Source: Prado023 sp963706875
Lineage (GTDB): Bacteria > Actinomycetota > Actinomycetes > S36-B12 > CAIYMF01
Length of the DNA stretch: 64,000 nt
Direction of reading: 5' to 3'
Assembly: GCA_963706875.1 (NCBI GenBank)
Contig: CAVPNW010000012.1
Span: 1 to 64,000, forward strand
Made by a program: the position numbers and the translations under genes. Positions 7,644-16,106 of the stretch are shown one piece after another (within the stretch, counting starts at the first letter, position 1; each line of letters starts with the position of its first letter). The notes beneath the pieces were generated by a model that worked only from the letters and a program-made list of their open reading frames with translations, made no database searches and was not told where the DNA came from.

Positions 7644-8534
7644 ATGCTGTGCCGCGTGTCCGCCGACGAGCCCGTGCTGAGCGCCCGATCGGCGCGCGTC
7701 CGCGACGCCCGGGCGCTCACGGTGGCCAAGTTCCGGCGCGCGCGGGGGCTGTTCCTTGCCGAGGGCCCGCAGGCGGTCCGGGAGGCACTGGCCGCGGGGA
7801 TGGCGGTCGAGGTGTTCGTCGACGAGGGCTGGGTCGACCGTCGCGACGAGGTGATCGCGGCCTGCGACGCCTCGGGTGTGGCGCTGCACGTGGTCGATGC
7901 GGCGGGGTTCGCCGGGCTGGTCTCGGCGCAGACCCCCCAGGGAGTCGTTGCGGTCTGTCGCTGGGAGCCTCCTGCGCTGGCTGACGTCACCGCGATCCTC
8001 GGCCCCGGCCAGCTGGTGCTCGCCCACGAGATGTCCGACCCGGGCAACGCCGGCGCGCTGATCCGCGTGGCCGACGCGGCCGGGGCCGTCGGTGTGGCGC
8101 TGTCGGCGCGCAGCGTCGATCCGACGAACGCCAAGTGCGTGCGGGCCACCGCCGGCTCGCTGTTCCACCTGCCGGTCGTCGACGCGGGGGAGACCCTCGA
8201 GGCGGTTGCCGCCCTGCGGGACGCCGGCTTCCGGACCCTGGCCGCTGACGTCACGTCGGAGTCGACCGACCTGTTCACCGCCGAGCGCCGGGGGCTGCTC
8301 GCCGGACGCATCGCCTGGGTCCTGGGCAACGAGGCCCATGGCCTACCCGATGACGTCCTCGAGGCGGTCGACCACGTCATCAGGATCCCGATCCTCGGTC
8401 ACGCGGAGAGCCTCAACCTGGCCACCGCTGCGGCAGTGTGCCTGTATGCCGCGGCTCGGGTCCAGCACCAGGATCACCCTGGCGGGTCAACCCCGGGTGC
8501 CGCGCTTGGTGCGGCACCGCCGGAGGGCTCCTGA
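7644..8534 (+). CDS. TrmH/SpoU family RNA 2'-O-methyltransferase
   Basis: A 296-residue SPOUT-superfamily enzyme that transfers methyl from SAM to a ribose 2'-OH in rRNA or tRNA. Residues about 15-110 form the substrate-binding SpoU_sub domain (KFRRARGLFLAEGPQAVREAL). The SPOUT domain follows with motif 1 (DPGNAGALIRVADAAGA), motif 2 (WVLGNEAHGLP) and motif 3 (IPILGHAESLNLATAAAVCLY). Genes of this type commonly follow rplT and precede pheS. The exact RNA target cannot be told from sequence. The ATG at 7644 is used, though a GTG at 7656 is a possible alternative. The last 61 bases overlap, on the opposite strand, the end of the SulP transporter gene. Confidence 0.88.
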   Translation: MLCRVSADEPVLSARSARVRDARALTVAKFRRARGLFLAEGPQAVREALAAGMAVEVFVDEGWVDRRDEVIAACDASGVALHVVDAAGFAGLVSAQTPQGVVAVCRWEPPALADVTAILGPGQLVLAHEMSDPGNAGALIRVADAAGAVGVALSARSVDPTNAKCVRATAGSLFHLPVVDAGETLEAVAALRDAGFRTLAADVTSESTDLFTAERRGLLAGRIAWVLGNEAHGLPDDVLEAVDHVIRIPILGHAESLNLATAAAVCLYAAARVQHQDHPGGSTPGAALGAAPPEGS

Positions 8535-10504
8535 AGCGGTGCTGGGTCGCCGGGCGTCGCCGACGTGTCGGAGGGGACCTCGGCCCCGCGCACCAGGCCA
8601 TCAGCCTCCATCCGCTCCAGGCAGGCGATGACAGCTGCCTCGACAGTCTCGAACAGGTTGTCCTCGCCGATCTGATCCAGGACCTGCGCCTCGGCGAGGT
8701 CCAGGCGCAAGGTCTCGCGCATGGTCGCGAAGACCAGGCCGATCCCGGCGCTGTCGAGCCCGCGCTTCAGGTCGAGAAGGGCTGTCTGCGCCGCGGAATC
8801 GGTGTCCGGCACGCCTGCCGCGTCGAAGACGAGCCAGTGCACAGGGTTCGGCGCCCCGGAGATGGCCGACCAGATGCGACCGTTGACCCGCTGGCTGTTG
8901 GCGAAGAAGATCCGGTCGTCGAGGCGGTAGATCACGATCCCCTGGATGACCTCGGCATCGGGGTGGCTGGAGACGTTGCCGAAGCGGGCGATGCTGGGCA
9001 CGAATCCCTGGACGGCGTCGTGCGGGTTGGCCACCCGCCGAACGACCTCGGCCATGGACAGGAAAACAGCCACGAAGAGGGCCTGGAGCACGCCCACGGC
9101 GAGCACCAGGAGCATCGTCACGACGGCGATCAGGACCTCGGCGCGGCTGCTGCGTCGCAACGTGATCCAGGCGCTGGCCTCGATGATCCCGACCGAGGCC
9201 ACGATGATGATCGCGGCGAGGACGGCCGTCGGCAGGTACTGGATCGGCTCGGTCAGGAACAGCAGGATCAGGGCAACCGCCAGTGCGTTGATGAGGCCAC
9301 CGACCTGGCTGGTGACGCGCATCGAGTCGTTGACCGCGGTCCGCGAGCCGCTTGCCCCGATCGGCATGCCCGCGGTGAGCCCGGCCGAGATGTTGGAGGT
9401 GCCGAAGGCGAACAGCTCCTGGTTGGCGTCGACGGTCTCGTGGTTCTTTGCGGCGATCGCCCGCGAGATCAGGATCGCGTCGGAGAAGCTGACCAGGAAG
9501 ATGCCGATGGCCGGGACGATCAGCGACTGGACGTCGGCCAGCCCGACGGCCGGGATCTCCAGCGGTGGCAGTCCGGAGGGGACCTCGCCGACCAGGGCGA
9601 CACCGTCGGCCGCGAGGTCCCAGCCCCACGCGACGGCGATTCCCAGCGCCACCACGATGAGCGCCGAGGGCCAGGTCGGCAGCACCCGGCGCATCACCAC
9701 GAGGAGCGCCATGGCGCCGAGCCCGACGGCCAGGGTCGCGGGGTTGGCCGCGCCGAGGTCCGTGACGTATCCCCAGAGCTCGCGCAGGGCATTGCCGTCC
9801 GCCGACGGGATTCCGGTCAGCTTGCCGACCTGACCGATGATGAGCACGATGGCGACACCGGCGATGTAGCCGACGAGGACGGCGTGGGACAGGTAGTCGG
9901 CCATCCAGCCGATCTTGGCGATGCGGGCGATCAGGAACACGATCCCTGTCATGACCGCCAGCATGGAGACGAGCGCCACCCACTTGGCCGGGTCGCCGCC
10001 CGCCAGGGGAGCCACCGCGGCCCCCGTGACAAGGGCGACGGTGCCCTCCGGGCCGACGACCGTCCGGGGTGTCGAGGAGAGGAACGCATAGATCAGCACG
10101 GGTGCGATCAACGTGTACAGGCCGGTCGTCACCGGGACGCCAGCGACCTCGGCGTAGGCCATGGCCGACGGCAGGGTCAGCGCGGCGACCGTCAGGCCTG
10201 CGAGGGTGTCGATGCGCAATCGCCCCCCCGAGTACCCGCGCACCTGGGAGAGCAGCGGAACCAGCCGGCTGGGACCCCGGGTCCGGGTGGGCGGGGCGAA
10301 CACGGCGCGGCCGCGGTAGACCCTGGCGACCGGCACGAGGTCGCGGTCCTCCTGCGCGCGGTCGGCAGCGTCTGCGGGATCCGTCGCGGTTCGGGCAGGC
10401 GTCGCAGTCCGGGAGGGCGTCGCAGTCCGGGAGGGCGTCGACTCGCTGGGTTCGGGGGCTGCGTCCGCGGTGGGCAGATCATCAGACCGCGAGGGCTGGT
10501 CCAA
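8474..10504 (-). CDS. SulP family anion transporter with STAS domain
   Basis: A 676-residue inner-membrane transporter of the SLC26/SulP family (sulfate, bicarbonate or other anions). A disordered N-terminus of about 85 residues carries a short repeat (SRTATP twice). The SulP signature region follows (LTLPSAMAYAEVAGVPVTTGLY, then TPRTVVGPEGTVALVTGAA). About 10-12 hydrophobic segments run to residue 500, including the FGTSNISAGLTAGMPIGASGSRTAVN motif region. The C-terminal STAS domain contains VIQGIVIYRLDDRIFFANSQ and VFDAAGVPDTDS. The start is a TTG at 10504 with GGGAGG eight bases upstream; the frame is open far upstream but reads antisense to pheST there. Substrate is unknown. Confidence 0.88.
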   Translation of the reverse strand: MDQPSRSDDLPTADAAPEPSESTPSRTATPSRTATPARTATDPADAADRAQEDRDLVPVARVYRGRAVFAPPTRTRGPSRLVPLLSQVRGYSGGRLRIDTLAGLTVAALTLPSAMAYAEVAGVPVTTGLYTLIAPVLIYAFLSSTPRTVVGPEGTVALVTGAAVAPLAGGDPAKWVALVSMLAVMTGIVFLIARIAKIGWMADYLSHAVLVGYIAGVAIVLIIGQVGKLTGIPSADGNALRELWGYVTDLGAANPATLAVGLGAMALLVVMRRVLPTWPSALIVVALGIAVAWGWDLAADGVALVGEVPSGLPPLEIPAVGLADVQSLIVPAIGIFLVSFSDAILISRAIAAKNHETVDANQELFAFGTSNISAGLTAGMPIGASGSRTAVNDSMRVTSQVGGLINALAVALILLFLTEPIQYLPTAVLAAIIIVASVGIIEASAWITLRRSSRAEVLIAVVTMLLVLAVGVLQALFVAVFLSMAEVVRRVANPHDAVQGFVPSIARFGNVSSHPDAEVIQGIVIYRLDDRIFFANSQRVNGRIWSAISGAPNPVHWLVFDAAGVPDTDSAAQTALLDLKRGLDSAGIGLVFATMRETLRLDLAEAQVLDQIGEDNLFETVEAAVIACLERMEADGLVRGAEVPSDTSATPGDPAPLQEPSGGAAPSAAPGVDPPG

Positions 10505-10713
10505 GCGGTGCACCTCCCGTCGTGCGGTATGGAATCGGCGTCCTCCTGGGTCCGAGATGAACCGCAGATGAACCGTCTGTGAACGGAGTATGGCCGCATC
10601 GCCGGGCCCGACGCAGGACAGCTGGCCGGCGTGTCGTCGTGACCGAGGAGCTTGCTCCCATCGCTGCCCGCAGGCCACCGGATCGGTCGGCACGCCGGGC
10701 CCTGCGCCCCCGG

Positions 10714-10719
10714 TAGAAT
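10714..10719 (+). promoter_or_regulatory. Probable -10 box (TAGAAT) of pheS
   Basis: TAGAAT lies 43 bases before the pheS start and matches the TANNNT consensus. The predicted leader of about 37 bases is too short for a T-box or a long peptide attenuator. No clear -35 box was found. Confidence 0.45.
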
Positions 10720-10762
10720 CGGCCCCTGTTGCCCGCAGTCGAGACGAACCCCGGAAGAGGCC

Positions 10763-11872
10763 ATGTCCGCCCCCAACAAGACCTATGACCCGGTCGAGGT
10801 GAGCGCGCTGTCCGATGACGCGGTCGCCGCGGCGCAGGCCGCTGCCCTCACCGCGATCGCCGGCGCCGCTGACCTCGACGCCCTGAAGGCCGTCCGCCTC
10901 GAGCATGCCGGCGACCGCTCGCCGCTGGCCCTGGCCAACCGTGAGATCGGTGCGCTGCCCCCGGCGGCGAAGGCCGAGGCTGGCAAGCGCGTGGGCATGG
11001 CCCGTGCGGCGGTCAAGAAGGCTCTTGAGGACCGCGAGATCGTCCTCGCCGCGGAGCGCGACGAGCGGGTGCTCGTGGAGGAGTCGGTCGACGTCACGCT
11101 TCCCACGGACCGACGTCCGCGAGGAGCCCGGCACCCGCTGACCACATTGATGGAGCGAGTCGAGGACGTGTTCGTCGCGATGGGCTACGAGGTCGCCGAG
11201 GGCCCCGAGGTTGAGGCCGAGTGGTTCAACTTCGACGCACTGAACATCGCACCCGACCACCCAGCGCGCACCATGCAGGACACCTTCTTCGTCGGCTCGT
11301 CCGAGAGTGGCGTCGTCCTGCGCACCCACACCTCGCCGGTGCAGGCCCGCACCATGCTGACCCGCGAGCTGCCCATCTACGTGATCTGCCCCGGCCGGGT
11401 CTACCGGACCGACGAGCTCGATGCGACCCACACCCCCGTCTTCCACCAGGTCGAGGGCCTCGTCGTCGACGAGGGCATCACGATGGCCGACCTCAAGGGG
11501 ACCCTGGACCACTTCGCCTCGGCGATGTTCGGCGAGGGCCTGGTCACCCGGCTGCGCCCTAGCTACTTCCCATTCACCGAGCCCAGCGCCGAGGTCGACC
11601 TGCAGTGCTTCGTCTGTCGGGGCGCCTCGGTCGGCGACCCGGCCAACCCGTGCCGGACCTGCTCCTCGGAGGGCTGGATCGAGTGGGGCGGCTGCGGCAT
11701 GGTCAACCCGCGCGTGCTCACCGCGTGCGGCGTCGACGCCCACCGGTACACCGGCTTCGCGTTCGGCATGGGCATCGAGCGGACCCTGATGTTCCGCCAC
11801 GGCGTCACCGACATGCGCGACATGGTCGAGGGCGATGTCCGGTTCACCACCGCGTTCGGCTCGGAGGTCTGA
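10763..11872 (+). CDS. pheS: Phenylalanine--tRNA ligase alpha subunit
   Basis: This 369-residue catalytic subunit of the (alpha-beta)2 PheRS charges tRNA-Phe. The N-terminal helical arm (residues 1-100) is followed by the class II core. Motif 2-like sequence is visible (YVICPGRVYRTDELDATHTPVFHQVEGLVVDE), as is FPFTEPSAEVD. Motif 3 is GFAFGMGIERTLMFRHGVTDMRDM. The ATG at 10763 has GAAGAGG upstream and begins MSAPNKTYD. Length is typical. pheT starts four bases after the stop, so the subunits are made from one transcript. Confidence 0.95.
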   Translation: MSAPNKTYDPVEVSALSDDAVAAAQAAALTAIAGAADLDALKAVRLEHAGDRSPLALANREIGALPPAAKAEAGKRVGMARAAVKKALEDREIVLAAERDERVLVEESVDVTLPTDRRPRGARHPLTTLMERVEDVFVAMGYEVAEGPEVEAEWFNFDALNIAPDHPARTMQDTFFVGSSESGVVLRTHTSPVQARTMLTRELPIYVICPGRVYRTDELDATHTPVFHQVEGLVVDEGITMADLKGTLDHFASAMFGEGLVTRLRPSYFPFTEPSAEVDLQCFVCRGASVGDPANPCRTCSSEGWIEWGGCGMVNPRVLTACGVDAHRYTGFAFGMGIERTLMFRHGVTDMRDMVEGDVRFTTAFGSEV

Positions 11873-11876
11873 GGTC

Positions 11877-14396
11877 ATGCGCGCACCCATGAGCTGGATC
11901 CGCCAGTACGTCGACGTGCCCGCCGGCCAGACCGGGCGGGATGTCGCCGCCCGCCTGATCGCCGCCGGGCTCGAGGTCGAGACCGTGGACGTCCTCGGTG
12001 CCGAGGTCACCGGTCCGCTGGTCGTCGGACGTGTGCTGGCCGTCGAGGAGCTGACTGAGTTCAAGAAGCCCATCCGGTTCTGCCGGGTCGAGGTCGGCGC
12101 GGGCAACGGCGAGGTCGTCGACGGGGTCGCGACCACCGAGCGCGGGATCATCTGCGGGGCGAGCAACTTCGTCGCCGGCGACCTCGTCGTGGTGGCGCTG
12201 CCCGGTGCGGTGCTGCCCGGCGGGTTCGAGATCGCCACGCGGCCCACCTACGGTCGCGTGTCCGACGGGATGATCACCTCCGAGCGTGAGCTCGCCCTCG
12301 GCGAGGACCACAACGGGATCATCGTGCTGCCCGACGGGTCCGCCGATCCCGGGGATTCCGGGTACGAGGTCCTCGGCCTCGGCGACGAGGTGCTCGACAT
12401 CGCCGTCACCCCCGACCGCGGCTACGCCCTGAGCATCCGCGGCATCGCCCGCGAGGTGGCCACGGCCTATGCCCTGCCGTTCGCCGACCCGGCCCTTGTC
12501 GACCCCGAGGCGCTGCTGCCCGCGCCGTCGGGGGAGGCCCCGCACGGCTGCTCGATCACTGACCCGAGTGCCGCCGACCGGTTCGTCCTGCGCTCGATCG
12601 CTGGACTGGACCCCAATGCGCCCAGCCCGCAGTGGATGCGCCGCGCGCTGGTCGCGTGCGGGATGCGCCCGGTGTCGCTGGCCGTGGACGTCACCAACTA
12701 CGTGATGCTCGAGCTTGGCCAGCCGCTGCACGCCTTCGACCGCGCGAAGCTGTCCGGTCCGCTGACGGTGCGCCGGGCGGTCGCGGGGGAGCCGTTGGAG
12801 ACCCTCGACCACGTGAAGCGCACGCTGAGCGCCGAGGACATCGTGATCGCCGAGCCCACCGGCCCGCTGGCCCTGGCCGGGACGATGGGCGGCCTCGAGT
12901 CCGAGATCGACGACGGCTCGCACTCGGTGGCGATCGAGGCCGTGCACTTCTCCGCACACGCCGTGGCGGGCATGTCGCGCCGGCACAAGCTCTCCAGTGA
13001 GGCCTCGCGTCGCTTCGAGCGCGGGGTTGACCCCGAGCTGCCGGCCATCGCGTCGGCGCGCGCCGCCGCCCTGCTCATCGAGCTCGGGGGTGCCACGTAC
13101 GTCGGGACCTCTCGGGTCGATGCGGTGGCCCCCGTTGCGCCCGTCCAGATCCCTGCCGACCTGCCGGAGCGGATCTCCGGCCTGGCGCTCTCCGTCGATC
13201 AGTCCATCCACCGGCTCGAATCGGTTGGCGCGACCCTGACGGTCGAGGGCACGTCGCTGTTCGTGACTCCCCCGACGTGGCGTCCCGACCTGACCGACCC
13301 TGCGGACCTCGTCGAGGAGGTCGTGCGGCTCGAGGGGTACCAGAACCTGCCCTCGACCCTGCCGGTCGTCCGTGCCGGGTACGGGCTGACAGCCGGCCAG
13401 CGCCTGCGCCGTCGGGTGGGCCGCACCCTGGCCGCATCCGGGCTTGTCGAGGTCCTGAGCTACCCGTTCATCGGCCGCCAGGACCTCGAGGCCCTGGGCA
13501 TCCCCGCCGACGACCCGCGCTGCGAGCTCGTCGATCTCGCCAACCCGTTGTCCGATGAGGCGCCCTCGATGCGCACCACCCTGCTGGCGGGCCTCGTGAC
13601 CTCGGCGCGCCGCAACCTCAGCCGCGGTGCTGCGGAGGTGGCCCTCTACGAGGTCGGGCTGGTGTTCCGCGGTTCCGGGACGGGCTCGTCCGTGGAGCCG
13701 CCGCGGCCCTCGGTGGCTGGGCGTCCGAGTGACGCCGAGGTGGCCGCTCTGGAGGCGCTGCTCCCCGAGCAGCCCCGGCACGCCGCAGGGATCCTCGCCG
13801 GTGAGCGGGACCGGTCCGGATGGTGGGGTGCGGGCCGTACGGCCGAGTGGTCGGATGCGATCGGGATCGTGCGCGACCTCGCCGACGAGCTGGGTGTGGC
13901 GATCGGCGTGGCCGCCGGTTCCAGCGCCCCCTGGCACCCGGGTCGGTGCGCGGCCATCTCAGTCGACGGTCAGGTGATCGGGCATGCCGGCGAGCTGCAC
14001 CCACGGGTGATCGGTGAGACGGGCCTGCCGGCACGGACGGTCGCCTTCGAGATCGACCTCGATGCGCTGCTCGCCGCAGCACCGGAGGCGGCGGCTGCCC
14101 CCGTGTTCTCCACGATGCCGGTCGCCAAGGAGGACCTCGCCGTCGTCGTCGCCGAGGACGTGCCGGCCGAGGACGTGCGCCGCGCCCTTGTCAGCGGTGG
14201 TGGCGAGCTCCTGGAGAGCGTCCGGCTGTTCGACACCTACTCCGGCGAGCAGGTGGGGGCCGGGCGAACCTCCCTGGCCTTCGCCCTGCGGATGCGCGCC
14301 CCGGACCGGACCCTGTCGGCGGCCGAGGTCGCCGAGGTCCGCCAGAACGCGCTGGCCTCGGCCGAGGAGAAGTGCGGTGCTGTGCTGAGGGCCTGA
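11877..14396 (+). CDS. pheT: Phenylalanine--tRNA ligase beta subunit
   Basis: An 839-residue protein starting MRAPMSWIRQYVDVPAG, the usual PheT N-terminus. Domains in order: EMAP-type tRNA-binding domain (about 40-150), B3/B4 editing domain (about 210-400, with RRHKLSSEASRRFERGVDP), B5 domain (about 415-490), catalytic-like core (about 500-730, FIGRQDLEALGIP...LANPLSDEAPSMRTTLL), and C-terminal ferredoxin-fold anticodon-binding domain (about 745-839, FSTMPVAKEDLAVVVAEDVPAEDV). It pairs with PheS and hydrolyses mischarged Tyr-tRNA-Phe. The gene begins four bases after pheS. Confidence 0.95.
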   Translation: MRAPMSWIRQYVDVPAGQTGRDVAARLIAAGLEVETVDVLGAEVTGPLVVGRVLAVEELTEFKKPIRFCRVEVGAGNGEVVDGVATTERGIICGASNFVAGDLVVVALPGAVLPGGFEIATRPTYGRVSDGMITSERELALGEDHNGIIVLPDGSADPGDSGYEVLGLGDEVLDIAVTPDRGYALSIRGIAREVATAYALPFADPALVDPEALLPAPSGEAPHGCSITDPSAADRFVLRSIAGLDPNAPSPQWMRRALVACGMRPVSLAVDVTNYVMLELGQPLHAFDRAKLSGPLTVRRAVAGEPLETLDHVKRTLSAEDIVIAEPTGPLALAGTMGGLESEIDDGSHSVAIEAVHFSAHAVAGMSRRHKLSSEASRRFERGVDPELPAIASARAAALLIELGGATYVGTSRVDAVAPVAPVQIPADLPERISGLALSVDQSIHRLESVGATLTVEGTSLFVTPPTWRPDLTDPADLVEEVVRLEGYQNLPSTLPVVRAGYGLTAGQRLRRRVGRTLAASGLVEVLSYPFIGRQDLEALGIPADDPRCELVDLANPLSDEAPSMRTTLLAGLVTSARRNLSRGAAEVALYEVGLVFRGSGTGSSVEPPRPSVAGRPSDAEVAALEALLPEQPRHAAGILAGERDRSGWWGAGRTAEWSDAIGIVRDLADELGVAIGVAAGSSAPWHPGRCAAISVDGQVIGHAGELHPRVIGETGLPARTVAFEIDLDALLAAAPEAAAAPVFSTMPVAKEDLAVVVAEDVPAEDVRRALVSGGGELLESVRLFDTYSGEQVGAGRTSLAFALRMRAPDRTLSAAEVAEVRQNALASAEEKCGAVLRA

Positions 14397-14450
14397 TCCG
14401 GCCGCCGGTGCCCCGGGGGCGTGCCCATGCGTGTGGGTCACGTGCACGCC

Positions 14451-14456
14451 TAGGAT
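14451..14456 (+). promoter_or_regulatory. -10 box (TAGGAT) for a leaderless transcript
   Basis: TAGGAT ends six bases before the GTG start at 14463, so transcription would begin at the start codon. No ribosome-binding site is present, which supports leaderless initiation. Confidence 0.5.
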
Positions 14457-14462
14457 TCCGGT

Positions 14463-15026
14463 GTGGCGTCGACCTCTGTCTGGGACGAGTTCGAGTTCGA
14501 CCCGCGCAGCCCCCAGTACGGTCCGCTGCGAGCCTCTGACGCGGACCGTGATGTCGTCCACCGCCTCCTGGGTGGCGCTTACGCCGACGGGCGGATCAAC
14601 CGCGAGGAGTTCGACGAGCGCAGCGAGGCCGTCCTCGGGGCTCGGACGCTCGCCGAGCTGCCCGTCCTGATGTCCGACCTGGTCCCTGTCTCGGGGCTCC
14701 CCGCGCGTCGCTCCGTGCCCGCGCCGGACGCTGCGGCGCTCGAGTCCCGGGCGGTCGCGGCCTACCGCGCGGACGTCCGGGAGGCCGCCTGGGGGTTCGT
14801 GTCGGCCTCGATCATCTGCTGGGTGATCTGGGGAGTCACCTCCGCGGGGGGCTTCCCCTGGCCCGTCTTCGTGATGCTGGGCACGGGCCTGCACCTCCTG
14901 CGCCTGCTCGTGATGCGCGCCGACCAGGTGGAGGAGCAGCGCAAGCGGTTGCAGCGCAAGGAGCGCAAGGCTCTGGAGGAACAGCAGCGACGGGGCCTCG
15001 AGCCCGGAGCCGGTGACGACTCCTAG
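14463..15026 (+). CDS. DUF1707 and 2TM domain protein
   Basis: A 187-residue membrane-associated protein. Residues about 20-72 form the DUF1707 domain: LRASDADRDVVHRLLGGAYADGRINREEFDERSEAVLGARTLAEL, the SHOCT-like pattern of actinobacterial envelope proteins. Residues 107-150 contain two hydrophobic segments (AAWGFVSASIICWVIWGV and WPVFVMLGTGLHLLRLLV). A highly charged C-terminal helix follows (EEQRKRLQRKERKALEEQQRR). Function is unknown. The GTG at 14463 lies right after a -10 box, so it probably starts a leaderless transcript. It stands alone between pheT and the SDR gene. Confidence 0.8.
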   Translation: MASTSVWDEFEFDPRSPQYGPLRASDADRDVVHRLLGGAYADGRINREEFDERSEAVLGARTLAELPVLMSDLVPVSGLPARRSVPAPDAAALESRAVAAYRADVREAAWGFVSASIICWVIWGVTSAGGFPWPVFVMLGTGLHLLRLLVMRADQVEEQRKRLQRKERKALEEQQRRGLEPGAGDDS

Positions 15027-15176
15027 CGCGACATGCCCCATGGCGGGCGGGGGCTGGTCAGGTGGTGACCGGGGTCTCGGGTGACGCGAGGGAGCGAACC
15101 CTCCTGCCCGTGGCCTACGCTGCCCGGCGGGCCACATGGCCTGTGAGGGACCACGCCTGGAAGATGGAGGATCGAC

Positions 15177-15944
15177 GTGCCAGACATGCCCGTCGCCATG
15201 ATCACCGGGGCGACCCGCGGGATCGGGCGAGCGCTCGCCGAGGACCTCGTCTCGCGTGGGTGGCGGGTGGCGGCCCTCGGCCGGGACGTTGACCTCCTGG
15301 CGGGGCTCGCAGCCGCGTCACCTGCGGATCAGGTGCTGCCCCTCGTGGCCGACGTCACGGACAGGACCGCGATGGCCCAGGCTGTGGCCGCCCTGCACGC
15401 CATCTGGCGGACCCCCGACCTCGTGGTCGCCAACGCCGGTGCGCTGACCGCGATCGGTCCGACCTGGGAGGCGGACCCCGACACGTGGTGGCACGACATG
15501 GAGGTCAATGTCCGGGGCGTGTTCACGACGATGCGCGACGTGGTGCCAGCAATGGTCACGCGGGGCAGCGGGCGGGTCATCGTCATGTCGTCGGGCATGG
15601 GTCGCTTCCCCTCACCGTGGACCTCGGCATACGGCGCGAGCAAGGCAGCCGTCTCACACCTGGCGTCCTCGGTGGCTGCCGAGCTGGCCGGGACGGGTGT
15701 GTCGGTCTTCGCGATCAGCCCAGGGATGGTGCACACGGACATGACCAACTGGCCGGACGCGCTGGTCACCTACCGCCCCGACCTGGCCCAGATGCCGGAG
15801 TCTGCCTACCTGCCCACCTCGGCGGTAGCTCTCCTGGTCGCCGACCTGGCCAGCGGGCGGTTCGACGCCCTCAGCGGCCGGTTCATCCACGTGCGCGACG
15901 ACCGTGAGGCCCTGCTCGCCAAGGCGACGGCCCCGCCGCACTGA
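15177..15944 (+). CDS. SDR family oxidoreductase
   Basis: A 255-residue classical short-chain dehydrogenase. The cofactor motif TGATRGIGRALAEDL is at residues 10-24, NAG is in VVANAGAL, and the catalytic Ser is in VIVMSSGMG with YGASK carrying the Tyr and Lys. PGMVHTDMT follows. Substrate is unknown. The GTG start at 15177 follows GGAGG by six bases. The gene stands alone between the DUF1707 gene and argC. A short hairpin (CTCCCG-N6-CGGGAG near 16015-16032) could end its transcript. Confidence 0.85.
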   Translation: MPDMPVAMITGATRGIGRALAEDLVSRGWRVAALGRDVDLLAGLAAASPADQVLPLVADVTDRTAMAQAVAALHAIWRTPDLVVANAGALTAIGPTWEADPDTWWHDMEVNVRGVFTTMRDVVPAMVTRGSGRVIVMSSGMGRFPSPWTSAYGASKAAVSHLASSVAAELAGTGVSVFAISPGMVHTDMTNWPDALVTYRPDLAQMPESAYLPTSAVALLVADLASGRFDALSGRFIHVRDDREALLAKATAPPH

Positions 15945-16080
15945 CCCTCCCGCCCGCTCGCGCCCGGCCCGCGCGCTCGCCACCCTCCGCAGCATCTCCG
16001 CAACGTGCAGGAACTCCCGGCGTTACGGGAGAGTCCGGCCACACGTGGAGATTCCCCGAGTGGCGCCCTGAGCCGAGCAA

Positions 16081-16100
16081 TATCCGTATATGCGTATACT
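16081..16100 (+). promoter_or_regulatory. argC promoter with presumed ArgR operator
   Basis: TATCCGTATATGCGTATACT differs at only two of 20 positions from the element before argG (21500-21519). It includes the -10 box TATACT (16095-16100), which ends six bases before the argC GTG, so the transcript is probably leaderless. The element is nearly palindromic and overlaps the -10 box, fitting ArgR repression by promoter occlusion. Assignment to ArgR is inferred from its presence before both arginine operons and from the argR gene in the cluster. Confidence 0.65.
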
Positions 16101-16106
16101 CGCCCC

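Noticed and set aside
10720..10762. T-box or peptide attenuator before pheS (and tyrS)
   Set aside because: The leaders are too short (about 37 bases or leaderless) and contain no T-box sequence or Phe/Tyr-rich leader peptide.
10505..12247. A minus-strand extension of the SulP gene of about 580 codons
   Set aside because: It runs antisense to pheS and pheT, lacks SulP homology upstream of residue 1, and a ribosome site with TTG fits at 10504.
11844..13937. A 697-codon minus-strand frame opposite pheT
   Set aside because: It is a high-GC shadow frame rich in Gly, Arg, His and Asp, with no motif; pheT on the other strand is certain.
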